Shown piece after piece: positions 17,968-28,786 of a DNA stretch of 64,000 bases; within the stretch, counting starts at the first letter, position 1, and each line of letters starts with the position of its first letter. The notes beneath the pieces are model-generated. The model ran no database searches. It saw only the letters and a list, made by a program, of their open reading frames with translations, and had not been told where the DNA came from. The stretch covers positions 186,001 through 250,000 of the forward strand of contig CBDIBE010000006.1 of NCBI GenBank assembly GCA_965276815.1, written 5' to 3'. Both the position numbers and the translations under genes were made by a program. The DNA is from JAVVHH01 sp965276815 (GTDB lineage Bacteria; Pseudomonadota; Alphaproteobacteria; Acetobacterales; Acetobacteraceae).

Positions 17968-18596
17968 GACGCCTCCTTGCCCGCAACCTGCGTCTGCCGG
18001 TCCGCCGCCTTGCGATCCTCATGCGCCTTCTCGTCACCGGGCAGGGTCACCATCCCCTCCCAGGGCGAGACAAAATCAAAATTCCGGAAATCCTGCGCCA
18101 GCGTCACCGGCTCGTTGACCACCTGCTTACGCTCTTCGTCGTACCGCACCTCGACATACCCGGTCAGCGGGAAATCTTTCCGCAGGGGATGCCCGCTGAA
18201 CCCGTAATCCGTCAGGATCCGCCGCAAATCCGGCTGCCCTGAGAACGCGACCCCGAACAGATCCCAAGTCTCCCGCTCGAACCACGTCGCTACCGGCCAA
18301 ATCTGCCAGCAGCTCGGTACCGGCGTCTCCGCCGTCGCCATCACGATGACCCGCACCCGGTGGTTCAGCCTGACGCTGAGCAGGTTGTAGACGACCTCGA
18401 ACCGCTCCGGCCGCTCCGGCCAGTCCACGCCACAAAGGTCCATCAACTGCTCGCAGGAGAACGCCGGATCGTCGCGCAGCCGGGTTAGCAAGCCGAGCAG
18501 ATCCTCGCGGCGCGTGCGCAGGACCAGCTCGCCCAATTCGACCTTCGCCTCAGTCACCCCAGGCAGCCCACCCGCGATTTCGAGCAGCTCAGCCAC
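17964..18596 (-). CDS. nuoC: NADH-quinone oxidoreductase subunit C
   Basis: 30-kDa-type peripheral subunit of complex I; 210 residues from a GTG that lies inside the last eight bases of nuoB. The conserved region runs from WFERETWDLFGVAFSGQPDL to the LRRILTDYGFSGHPLRKDFP block. A longer open frame reaching into nuoB was rejected because its N-terminus does not look like NuoC. Confidence 0.94.
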   Translation of the reverse strand: MAELLEIAGGLPGVTEAKVELGELVLRTRREDLLGLLTRLRDDPAFSCEQLMDLCGVDWPERPERFEVVYNLLSVRLNHRVRVIVMATAETPVPSCWQIWPVATWFERETWDLFGVAFSGQPDLRRILTDYGFSGHPLRKDFPLTGYVEVRYDEERKQVVNEPVTLAQDFRNFDFVSPWEGMVTLPGDEKAHEDRKAADRQTQVAGKEAS

Positions 18597-19146
18597 GCAG
18601 GATCGTCCCCGTACGCCGGATTTTCTTCTGCAGCTGCAGGATCCCGTAGACCAGCGCCTCCGCGGTCGGCGGACACCCCGGCACATACACGTCCACCGGG
18701 ACGATCCGGTCGCACCCGCGCACCACCGAATAGCTGTAATGGTAGTAGCCGCCTCCGTTGGCGCAGCTCCCCATCGAGATCACCCAGCGCGGCTCCGGCA
18801 TCTGGTCGTACACCTTGCGCAGCGCCGGCGCCATCTTGTTGGTCAGCGTCCCGGCCACGATCATCACGTCGGACTGCCGCGGGCTCGCCCGCGGGATGAC
18901 CCCGAACCGGTCGAGGTCGTAGCGCGGCATATACGCGTGGATCATCTCCACCGCGCAGCACGCCAGCCCAAACGTCATCGGCCACAAACTGCCGGTCCGC
19001 GCCCAGTTCACCACGCGGTCGACGTTGGCGACCACGAACCCCTTATCGGCCACCTCGCCGGTTATGCCCTTGACGACCGCATCCTGCTCCGGACCCGGCG
19101 GCAGCGCCGTCCGGTTCCAGGCCAACTCAGTGGCCGCACTGCTCAT
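18589..19146 (-). CDS. nuoB: NADH-quinone oxidoreductase subunit B (cluster N2)
   Basis: Binds the terminal 4Fe-4S cluster N2 that reduces quinone; 185 residues from the chosen ATG (MSSAATELAWN). Ligands are the tandem cysteines in LACCAVEMIH and the single ones in GSCANGGG and VPGCPPTAEA. The start four bases past the nuoA stop is preferred to one 13 codons upstream that would overlap nuoA. Confidence 0.96.
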   Translation of the reverse strand: MSSAATELAWNRTALPPGPEQDAVVKGITGEVADKGFVVANVDRVVNWARTGSLWPMTFGLACCAVEMIHAYMPRYDLDRFGVIPRASPRQSDVMIVAGTLTNKMAPALRKVYDQMPEPRWVISMGSCANGGGYYHYSYSVVRGCDRIVPVDVYVPGCPPTAEALVYGILQLQKKIRRTGTILRG

Positions 19147-19150
19147 CGCT

Positions 19151-19513
19151 CTACTCCCACTCCAACGCGCCTTTGCACCACTCATAGATGAAGCCGACCG
19201 TCAGAACGCCAAGGAACCCAAGCATCGAAAGGAACCCAAACAAGCCAATGTCACCAAGGCTAATGGCCCACGGAAACAAAAAAGCAACTTCCAGGTCGAA
19301 GATGATGAATAGGATCGCAACCAGGTAGAACCGCACGTCGAATTTGCGCCGCGCATCGTCGAACGGCTCGAAACCGCATTCATAAGCCGAGAGCTTCTCC
19401 GCATACGGCTTCTGCCGCGCCGCCAGCAGCGAGCCGCCCACCATGGCCAGCGCGATGCCGCCGCCGATCGCGGTAAAGACAAGGATCGGGAACCAGTCGG
19501 CCAGGAAGGGCAT
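19151..19513 (-). CDS. nuoA: NADH-quinone oxidoreductase subunit A
   Basis: First gene of the complex I operon; a small membrane protein of 120 residues with three helices. Family motifs are YECGFEPFDDARRKFDVRFY and ILFIIFDLEVAFLFPWA. The chosen ATG gives MPFLADWFPILVFTAIGGG; the open frame extends 37 codons further but that part is not family-like. The operon promoter should lie between this start and the tRNA-Asp gene; no clear -35/-10 was recognised. Confidence 0.95.
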   Translation of the reverse strand: MPFLADWFPILVFTAIGGGIALAMVGGSLLAARQKPYAEKLSAYECGFEPFDDARRKFDVRFYLVAILFIIFDLEVAFLFPWAISLGDIGLFGFLSMLGFLGVLTVGFIYEWCKGALEWE

Positions 19514-19672
19514 CCAAACTCTCCGCACCTGCTGCGCCAGTGCTGCGCTGCAGCGATATAAGCCGATCCCTCCGCGCCCGCCATAGCGGCCTTCCCTCAT
19601 GCTCCGCGAAGGCGGAGCAGCCACGCCTTTTGCGAGTGGGTAGGAATTTCCACCGGATCGGAACCTGCTGGC

Positions 19673-19749
19673 TGGCGCGAGTGACGGGGCTCGAACCCGC
19701 GACCTTCGGCGTGACAGGCCGACGCTCTAACCAACTGAGCTACACCCGC
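19673..19749 (-). tRNA. tRNA-Asp (anticodon GTC)
   Basis: The minus strand folds as a full cloverleaf of 77 bases including an encoded CCA. The acceptor stem is GCGGGTG with CACTCGC (one G-T pair), the anticodon loop is CTGTCAC, and the T-loop is TTCGAGC. It lies between nuoA and the divergently oriented acetyltransferase gene. Confidence 0.97.
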
Positions 19750-19804
19750 AGCAGGGCGCTCGATCTACGGTGCCGGATGCGGCGCGTCAAGGCAGGAGAC
19801 CGCG

Positions 19805-20260
19805 ATGGGAAAAGTCTGGTCGGTGCAGCGCTTGACCCTGGAGCAGATGGACGAAGCCGCCTCGGTCATGCGCCGATCCTTCGACGCCGCACTGCCGTGG
19901 CTGGCCGCGCGGCACACGCCGGCAAAGGACCGGTGGTTCTTCTGCTCCGTCCTGTTTCCCGCCGGGCCAATCTGGGGCGCCTACCGCGGTAACGCGCTTG
20001 CCGGCGTGATGGCGCTGCGTCCCGGCTGGATCGACCAGCTCTACGTCGCGCCAGAACATCAGGGCGCCGGCGCCGGGACCGCGCTGCTCGGCTTGGCCAA
20101 GCGCGCCGGCCCGCCCCTCGAGCTCTGGACCTTCCAGTCCAACCATGCCGCGCGGCGTTTCTACGAACGACAAGGCTTCATGCCGGTCGAATTCAGCAAC
20201 GGCTCGCGCAACGAAGAAGGCGAGCCGGATGTCCGCTATCGGTGGGCTGGTGGGCGGTGA
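19805..20260 (+). CDS. GNAT family N-acetyltransferase
   Basis: A 151-residue protein that probably transfers an acetyl group from acetyl-CoA to an unknown amine. The acetyl-CoA-binding core is visible in LYVAPEHQGAGAGTALLGLA (a Q/RxxGxG/A type loop) and in the FYERQGFMPVE strand-turn near the C-terminus. Substrate cannot be inferred. The last codons and the stop (GGG CGG TGA) lie inside the left copy of the tRNA-Val repeat, so the true C-terminus may have been altered by integration of the neighbouring island. Confidence 0.85.
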   Translation: MGKVWSVQRLTLEQMDEAASVMRRSFDAALPWLAARHTPAKDRWFFCSVLFPAGPIWGAYRGNALAGVMALRPGWIDQLYVAPEHQGAGAGTALLGLAKRAGPPLELWTFQSNHAARRFYERQGFMPVEFSNGSRNEEGEPDVRYRWAGGR

Positions 20261-20280
20261 CGAGTTCGAACCACCGGCCC
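20248..20280. repeat. Left direct repeat, copy of the tRNA-Val 3' end (att-like)
   Basis: Matches 21559-21591 at 31 of 33 positions, in the same orientation. The two differences lie in the T-stem. It contains the T-loop core TTCGAAC and the acceptor end with CCA, but the sequence beyond it does not match the rest of a tRNA, so it is a fragment and not a second gene. Confidence 0.75.
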
Positions 20281-20333
20281 GCTTAATCCGAGCGAGGCGA
20301 GCCCAACGCACATAGCGGGACCGACTGAGGGGC

Positions 20334-20363
20334 TTGCGCCAGCTAATGGAACAAATATAGAAC
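20334..20363 (+). promoter_or_regulatory. Promoter with an embedded LexA box (alphaproteobacterial SOS operator)
   Basis: Positions 20349-20363 read GAAC-AAATATA-GAAC, a perfect match to the GAAC-N7-GAAC (GTTC-N7-GTTC) operator known for alphaproteobacterial LexA. A -35-like TTGCGC at 20334-20339 and a -10-like TATAGA at 20356-20361 are 16 bases apart, so the operator would cover the -10. The next start codon is at 20390. Regulation by LexA is inferred from the site alone. Confidence 0.75.
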
Positions 20364-20389
20364 ATGCCTAGGCTGGTCCGGGACGGGAC

Positions 20390-21236
20390 ATGCGGCTGGG
20401 GATTTCGGGACTGTCGGAACTGCGCGAGCGCCTGGAGCGGCTGAAGGCCGAGGAGATCATGGCCCGCGCTCTGGCCGAGCAAGCGCAGCGAATGGCCGAA
20501 ACGGTTAAGCAGGGCCTCTCCGCGCCGCCGGGTTCCGGCGCGCATGACCGGCCATGGGAGCAAACCGGAGCCCTCCAGGAGAGTGTGGGCACCGTGGCAG
20601 ACGGGCTGCAGGCGGGTCGTCGGCAGCAGCGACCCGGCCGCCGCGCCCGAAGAGATGGGCACGATAAAGATGCCACCCCGTCCCTTCCTGGCGCCGGTCG
20701 CTGCGGGGATGGGAGAGGAGGTCGCGCAGTCTGTCGGCGCAGCGGTCGCGGCGGCCTTGCAGGGACAAACGCCGGACGAGCCCTCGCTCACCCAGCCTGT
20801 AAACTGGGCGCCAACGGCGCCTATGACCATCCCGCTTCCGCCCGTGTTCGTGCCAGGAACTCCGGACAACAATGATTTTGTTGACTCTACGATCGCCATA
20901 GGGAGATCGATTACCACCTTCGCAAAACGCGTTTTTGGGCCCGAGCGACCATCGGTCGTTACCGCGGCGCCCCCGCAGGACGCAAAGAATCCTGAAGGAG
21001 CTAAAGCGCCAGGGAAACCGACTGACGAAGATGGGTTTCAGGATCCGAAAGGAGGCGAAAACTGGGTACCAAATCCCAATGGCAAAGGTTACGGGTGGGA
21101 GGATTCGAATGGAGATGTGTGGGTTCCAACCGGGCCCGGAAATAGGGCGCACGGAGGTCCGCACTGGGATGTGCAGTCTCAAGCCGGCGGATATAGAAAC
21201 GTTTATCCCGGCGGTTCTCGGAGGCCTGGCTCATGA
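20390..21236 (+). pseudogene. Phage gp10-like domain fused to a polymorphic-toxin-like C-terminal domain; one-base frameshift
   Basis: The first frame (20390 to about 20614) encodes 75 residues starting MRLGISGLSELRERLERLK, with HDRPWEQTGALQESVG, as in HK97 gp10-like tail-completion proteins. The family sequence continues in the next frame from 20616 (VVGSSDPAAAPEEMGTIKMP, then PPRPFLAPVAAGMGEEVA). One extra G in the GGG at 20614-20616 therefore breaks the gene; without it the product would have 281 residues. After the gp10 part comes a Pro-rich linker and then a C-terminal domain of about 70 residues with NPNGKGYGWEDSNGDVWVPT and HGGPHWDVQ, resembling type 37 polymorphic toxin domains from memory. 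The stop overlaps the next ATG. It may be a true null mutation or an assembly error. Confidence 0.6.
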
Positions 21237-21571
21237 AAAACGTCCAAGTAATTGACGGTGCCGACAACTGCACCTACTCGGTTTACGCGTTCACAGAAAA
21301 CGAATTCTCAATCATCTTCCCAGAGCCAGGCCAGACGATCGAGTTTATCGAGGATGCGGAGAGACGCCTTGGGCCAGAGATACTGGACCACGTCTTGACG
21401 GACGTCTGGACCCGCCTCATTAAGAAACCGGAAGTGTTCGGTATACACGGGACATTGTTCTACGAGCTCGAGCACAAGAAGCAGTTTTATCCAACTAAGT
21501 CGGAATGCGACGTTGCCGAGCCCCCACACTCGCCTGGCTCGGTTGCAGAAATCAAAGATGGTGGGCGGTGA
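21233..21571 (+). CDS. Presumed immunity protein of the adjacent toxin-like gene
   Basis: A 112-residue, acidic, soluble protein starting MKNVQVIDGADNCTYSVYAF, with a notable GIHGTLFYELEHKKQFYP segment near residue 80. I recognise this segment from small genes of unknown function but cannot name a family. It is coupled to the toxin-like gene by ATGA, and a GGAGG at 21220-21224 gives a good ribosome site. That layout, together with the foreign base composition, is typical of toxin/immunity pairs. The reading frame is intact although the upstream gene is frameshifted. Its last codons and stop lie in the tRNA-Val repeat, like those of the GNAT gene at the other end. Confidence 0.6.
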   Translation: MKNVQVIDGADNCTYSVYAFTENEFSIIFPEPGQTIEFIEDAERRLGPEILDHVLTDVWTRLIKKPEVFGIHGTLFYELEHKKQFYPTKSECDVAEPPHSPGSVAEIKDGGR

Positions 21572-21591
21572 CGGGTTCGAACCGCCGGCCC
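21559..21591. repeat. Right direct repeat (3' end of the intact tRNA-Val)
   Basis: This is the partner of 20248-20280. It covers the CCA, the acceptor 3' strand and the T-arm of tRNA-Val, and also supplies the stop codon of the immunity-like gene. Confidence 0.75.
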
Positions 21592-21633
21592 TCTCGGTGT
21601 AAACGAGACGCTCTACCGCTGAGCTAACCGCCC
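21559..21633 (-). tRNA. tRNA-Val (anticodon TAC)
   Basis: The minus strand folds as a complete cloverleaf of 75 bases with encoded CCA. The acceptor is GGGCGGT with ACCGCCC, the anticodon loop TTTACAC and the T-loop TTCGAAC. Its first ten bases overlap the end of the hup gene, whose TAG lies inside the tRNA. It is probably cut out of a hup transcript. Its 3' end served as the integration site of the adjacent island. Confidence 0.97.
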
Positions 21634-21944
21634 TCCTCGCCGACCGCCTCCTTCAAGCTGCGGCCAGGCTTGAACCTTACCGAATTCGACGGTCCGATCT
21701 CAATAGCCACACCCGTCCGCGGGTTGCGACCCGTCGTCGCCTTGCGCGTCGACACCGCAAAACTGCCGAACCCGGTCAGCCGAACCTCTCGCCCCTCGCG
21801 CAGCGCCGTCTGGATCGCGTCGAACACGGCGTCCACCGCCTGCCCCGCCTTGGCCGAAGTCAGCCCAGCTTGGTCGGCAACGACGTTCACAATTCCCGCC
21901 CGATTCAGTGGTTTATTGTCGGTGAGCGGTCGCGTCGTCGGCAT
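21624..21944 (-). CDS. hup: HU family DNA-binding protein
   Basis: Histone-like nucleoid protein of 106 residues. The family body runs from LNRAGIVNVVADQAGLTSAK to FKPGRSLKEAV, with the DNA-binding beta-arm RKATTGRNPRTGVAIEI. It has about ten extra N-terminal residues. The C-terminal residues GEEGG and the TAG stop are encoded in or beside the 5' end of tRNA-Val, an unusual overlap. A strong promoter lies upstream. HU next to lon is a common order in proteobacteria. Confidence 0.95.
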   Translation of the reverse strand: MPTTRPLTDNKPLNRAGIVNVVADQAGLTSAKAGQAVDAVFDAIQTALREGREVRLTGFGSFAVSTRKATTGRNPRTGVAIEIGPSNSVRFKPGRSLKEAVGEEGG

Positions 21945-21970
21945 GCCTGCTCCGCCATCGGGACGTCTAG

Positions 21971-21998
21971 ATTATGAGAGCTCGTTCTTTCCCGTCAA
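21971..21998 (-). promoter_or_regulatory. Sigma-70-type promoter for hup (and tRNA-Val)
   Basis: On the minus strand, TTGACG (21998-21993) and CATAAT (21976-21971) are 16 bases apart. This is the best promoter match seen in the window, and the hup ATG lies 27 bases downstream of the -10. Confidence 0.7.
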
Positions 21999-22030
21999 TG
22001 AACGATGACGCTAAAATTCTAGACTAACCC

Positions 22031-22072
22031 CCTCACCCCCCTCCCGGAGGAGGGGGTTTGAGCGAGGTGAGG
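22031..22072. terminator. Palindromic repeat copy 1, probable lon terminator
   Basis: An inner stem (CCCCCTCC at 22037-22044 with GGAGGGGG at 22049-22056) is followed on the plus strand by GTTTG. An outer stem pairs CCTCAC (22031) with GTGAGG (22067). It begins just past the lon stop. It belongs to the same palindromic repeat family as the copies at 50568 and 57230. Confidence 0.6.
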
Positions 22073-22076
22073 GAAT

Positions 22077-24503
<2,427 letters not shown>

Positions 24504-24638
24504 AGGACCTCCTTAAGGGACAGTCTGACTCGTCGCATTCGCCCATCATGGCACGACTCGGCGAGTTTTCGGATTAAAACCCCGGAAGAATACCGGCGGC
24601 TGGAATCAGGATATCGTAACCCGAGTGGAAGCGAACAA

Positions 24639-24655
24639 GACCCAGCTTGGCTGGG

Positions 24656-24657
<2 letters not shown>
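24639..24657 (-). terminator. Stem-loop at the clpX stop codon
   Basis: GACCCAGC pairs with GCTGGGTC around a three-base loop and is followed on the minus strand by TTGTT. The stem overlaps the clpX TGA by two bases. The U-tract is weak, so termination may be partial. Confidence 0.45.
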
Positions 24658-25909
<1,252 letters not shown>

Positions 25910-26072
25910 CGACACTCCGGCCCCACCAAATGGGAGCAAGTCTGTAAAGTTTAGACCCGGCGAACCGGTCAAACAAGATAGACCGCCCTGACCCCAGGTC
26001 GAGAGCGGGTCGGGGGAATGAACCAAGACATGAGCCCGGTGTCGCGGAATTGCAACGCCCGGAGACGCGCGG

Positions 26073-26714
26073 TCAGACCTTGGCGAGGTCCGCCGGAACC
26101 GGCCGGTTCTCCACCACCTGGTCCACCAACCCGAACTCGCGGGCTTCCTCGGCCGACATAAAGGTGTCGCGCTCCAGTTTGCGCTCGATTGCCTCGACCG
26201 GCTGGCCGGTGTGCCGGTGATAGATCTCGTTCAACTGCTTGCGCAAGTGAAGGATCTCCCGCGCCTGGATCTCGATGTCCGATGCCTGGCCCTGCGCCCC
26301 GCCGCTCGGCTGATGCACCATCACGCGTGCATTCGGCAGCGCGAACCGCTTGTCCTTGGCCCCGGAACACAGGAGCAGGCTGCCCATGCTGGCCGCCTGG
26401 CCGATGCACACCGTGCTGACCGGGCTACGTACATACTGCATGGTGTCGTAGATCGCCAGCCCGGCCGAGACGACGCCGCCGGGGCTGTTGATGTAGAAGC
26501 TGATGTCCTTGCTCGGATTGTCGCTCTCCAGGAACAACAACTGCGCGCAGATCAGCGCCGAGACCTGGTCGAAGACCGGTCCCGTCAGGAAGATGATCCG
26601 CTCCTTGAGGAGGCGCGAGTAGATGTCGAACGAGCGCTCGCCGCGGGCGGTCTGCTCGATCACCATCGGCACCAGGGTGTTGGTAAACACCTCGACCGGG
26701 TCGCGATCCCTCAT
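26073..26714 (-). CDS. clpP: ATP-dependent Clp protease proteolytic subunit
   Basis: Serine protease core of ClpXP; 213 residues. The catalytic triad is visible: Ser in GQAASMGSLLL, His in VMVHQPSGG and Asp in ERDTFMSAEEA. The start MRDRDPVEVFTNTLVPMVIE suits the family, which loses a short propeptide. It lies between tig and clpX. Confidence 0.97.
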   Translation of the reverse strand: MRDRDPVEVFTNTLVPMVIEQTARGERSFDIYSRLLKERIIFLTGPVFDQVSALICAQLLFLESDNPSKDISFYINSPGGVVSAGLAIYDTMQYVRSPVSTVCIGQAASMGSLLLCSGAKDKRFALPNARVMVHQPSGGAQGQASDIEIQAREILHLRKQLNEIYHRHTGQPVEAIERKLERDTFMSAEEAREFGLVDQVVENRPVPADLAKV

Positions 26715-26795
26715 AATCCGTCAATCCTTCGTTCGATATAGCCTAGATAGGCAGCCACGTGCGCCGGGTCCAGCCAAGCCCGCCGGTTGGCGGGG

Positions 26796-28124
26796 TCAGG
26801 CGGCAGGCTCGGTCTCCGCCGACAGCTCGTCCGGGGTCACGGTGCGATCCTCGACCTTGGCCAGTTCAAGGATGAAGTCCACCACCTTGTCCTCGAAGAT
26901 CGGTCCCCGCAGCCCCTCGGCGGCCTGCGGGTTCTTGCGGAAGAACTCCATCACCTGCTGCTCCTGCCCCGGATACCGCCCCGCCTCGTTGCGCATGGCG
27001 CGACTCATCTCGTCCGAAGAGACTTGGATGCCATTCGACCGCCCGATCTCCGACAGCAGCAGCCCCAGCCGCACCCGCCGCTCGGCGATCGCCCGGTATT
27101 CGGACTTCAGCGTCTCCTCGTCCTTGCCCTTGTCCTCCTCGTCGCCCTTGCCCTCCTTGAGGTCACTCTCGACGCGCTGCCAGATCGCGTTGAACTCGCC
27201 GTCCACCATGCTCTGCGGCACCGGAAACGACGCCGCGGCCGCCAGCGCGTCCAGCAACTCGCGCTTGATGCGCATCCGGCTAAGGCCATCATACTCGCGC
27301 TGCATCTGCCGCGTCAGAATGTCGCGGACTTCCTCGATGTTCTCGAAACCCAGCTTTTGCGCCAGCGCGTCGTCGAGTGCGGCGGGCTTGCCCTGCTGCA
27401 GCGTCTTGGCCGTAATGTCGAAGCTGGCCGCCTTACCGGCAAGTTCGGTCGCATGGTAGGCCTCGGGGAACGTCAGCGGGATTTGCCGCTGCTCGCCGGC
27501 CCGCATGCCCTCCATCCCTTCGGAGAATCCCGGGATAAACCCGGTGCCGCCCAGCTCGACCGGCATGTCCGACCCGGTGCCGCCAGGGAACGGCACGCCC
27601 TCGACCGAGCCCACGAAATCGACGGTCAACGTATCGCCCACCTGGGCGCCGCGGTCCTCGGTGACCGGCTCCAGCTCGCGATGCCGCTTGGAAAGCTCCA
27701 CCAGCGCCGTATCGACCGTCTCGGTGGCAGGCGTGGCACGCAACCGGTTCAGCTGGATGCCGGCAAAGTCAGGCATCGGGATCTCCGGCAGCAGCTCGAG
27801 CTCGACGGTAAACTGCAGATCCTGCTTGTCCTCGAGCTGGGTGACGTCGATCTTCGGCTGGCTGGCAGCGCGCAGCCCGCGATCGGTCAGCACCTGCTGG
27901 GTGGCGGAGTTGACACTTTCCTCGAGCACTTCGGACATCACGGCGGTCCCGAACCGTTGCCGGACGACGGTCATCGGCACCTTGCCCGGCCGGAAACCCG
28001 GCAGCTTGACGGTCTTGCCGAGTTCGGTCAGCCGCTTGGTCCGCTTATCCTCGATGTCGGACGCCGGCACGGTGATGGCGAAGCCGCGCTTCAGCCCCTC
28101 GGAGAGCGTCTCGGTAACCTGCAT
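26796..28124 (-). CDS. tig: Trigger factor (ribosome-associated chaperone and peptidyl-prolyl isomerase)
   Basis: Binds nascent chains at the ribosome exit; 442 residues from ATG giving MQVTETLSEGLKRGFAITVP. The N-terminal ribosome-binding signature is GFRPGKVPMTVV. The middle FKBP-type domain includes GDTLTVDFVGSVEGVPFPGG, and a helical chaperone domain follows. The longer open frame would run into tRNA-Leu, so the internal ATG was chosen. A short GC stem lies immediately after the stop. Confidence 0.96.
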   Translation of the reverse strand: MQVTETLSEGLKRGFAITVPASDIEDKRTKRLTELGKTVKLPGFRPGKVPMTVVRQRFGTAVMSEVLEESVNSATQQVLTDRGLRAASQPKIDVTQLEDKQDLQFTVELELLPEIPMPDFAGIQLNRLRATPATETVDTALVELSKRHRELEPVTEDRGAQVGDTLTVDFVGSVEGVPFPGGTGSDMPVELGGTGFIPGFSEGMEGMRAGEQRQIPLTFPEAYHATELAGKAASFDITAKTLQQGKPAALDDALAQKLGFENIEEVRDILTRQMQREYDGLSRMRIKRELLDALAAAASFPVPQSMVDGEFNAIWQRVESDLKEGKGDEEDKGKDEETLKSEYRAIAERRVRLGLLLSEIGRSNGIQVSSDEMSRAMRNEAGRYPGQEQQVMEFFRKNPQAAEGLRGPIFEDKVVDFILELAKVEDRTVTPDELSAETEPAA

Positions 28125-28154
28125 GACCTTCGGTCCTTGTCTCTCTAGCATCGT

Positions 28155-28239
<85 letters not shown>

Positions 28240-28340
28240 ACGTGTGTAAGCGGCGGCGTGTAGCGCCTGGGGATGGCGGGAGCAAGGCGGCCAGCTTAAA
28301 CTGCGATAGAGTAGTGCCGGGCGGTGGCCGGAGGACGATC

Positions 28341-28781
28341 TTGGCGAACGATCTTTACGAGGCCGACATCCTGGAGTGGTCGCAACACCAAGCCGACCTG
28401 CTGCGCCGCCAGGCCGCTGGGGAGAAGCTGAACGAAGCCCCGGACTGGGCCAACATCATCGAGGAGATCGAGGACGTGGGCGGCAACGTGCTTCGAGGCG
28501 TCCGCTCGCATCTGCTGCAGGCCATGCTGCACGAGCTGAAGGCCCGGGCTTGGCCGCAATCACGGGACGTGCCGCATTGGAGGGCCGAGATGCGCGGCCA
28601 TCGTGGCGATGCCGCGGACGACTTCACCTCCTCCATGCGGCAGCATATCGACCTGGCCGCCCTCTACAGCCGAGCGCTGCAGCGCCTGCCTCCATCTAGT
28701 GACGGGGTGCCTGCCTTGCCGGTTCCCGCGTCCTGCCCCTGGACGCTTGACGCACTCTTGGGCGAAGCGGAGTTGGACTGA
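28341..28781 (+). CDS. DUF29 family protein
   Basis: A 146-residue helical protein of unknown function. The start is a TTG at 28341 with GGAGGA five bases before it, which gives (M)ANDLYEADILEWSQHQADLL, the usual DUF29 beginning. The middle shows the conserved WANIIEEIEDVG and LLQAMLHELKA segments. The frame is open further upstream through the tRNA-Leu antisense strand, which is not coding. DUF29 genes are common in cyanobacteria and alphaproteobacteria. Confidence 0.8.
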   Translation: MANDLYEADILEWSQHQADLLRRQAAGEKLNEAPDWANIIEEIEDVGGNVLRGVRSHLLQAMLHELKARAWPQSRDVPHWRAEMRGHRGDAADDFTSSMRQHIDLAALYSRALQRLPPSSDGVPALPVPASCPWTLDALLGEAELD

Positions 28782-28786
28782 AAAGG

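Larger units (their letters stand above)
20248..21591. mobile_element. Small genomic island in the 3' end of tRNA-Val carrying a toxin/immunity-like module
   Basis: The segment lies between two direct copies of a 33-bp sequence that is the 3' end of tRNA-Val (31 of 33 bases match). The right copy is part of the intact tRNA gene. This is the geometry left by a tyrosine-recombinase element that integrated into a tRNA. No integrase remains. Between the repeats are a LexA-type promoter, a frameshifted phage gp10-like/toxin gene and its presumed immunity gene. By eye the base composition of the right half is clearly less GC-rich than the flanks. Recombination between the copies would remove the module exactly and restore GNAT followed by tRNA-Val. 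Confidence 0.65.

Noticed and set aside
20248..20330. A possible second tRNA gene next to the GNAT gene
   Set aside because: Only the T-arm and acceptor end match tRNA-Val; no anticodon or D arm can be formed, so it is a fragment.
20611..20620. Programmed ribosomal frameshifting in the gp10/toxin gene
   Set aside because: The G-run is only three bases long, with no slippery heptamer and no clear downstream stem; mutation or sequence error is simpler.
26779..26794. A terminator just after tig
   Set aside because: The stem is only six pairs with no U-tract on the minus strand; it may be chance in this GC-rich sequence.
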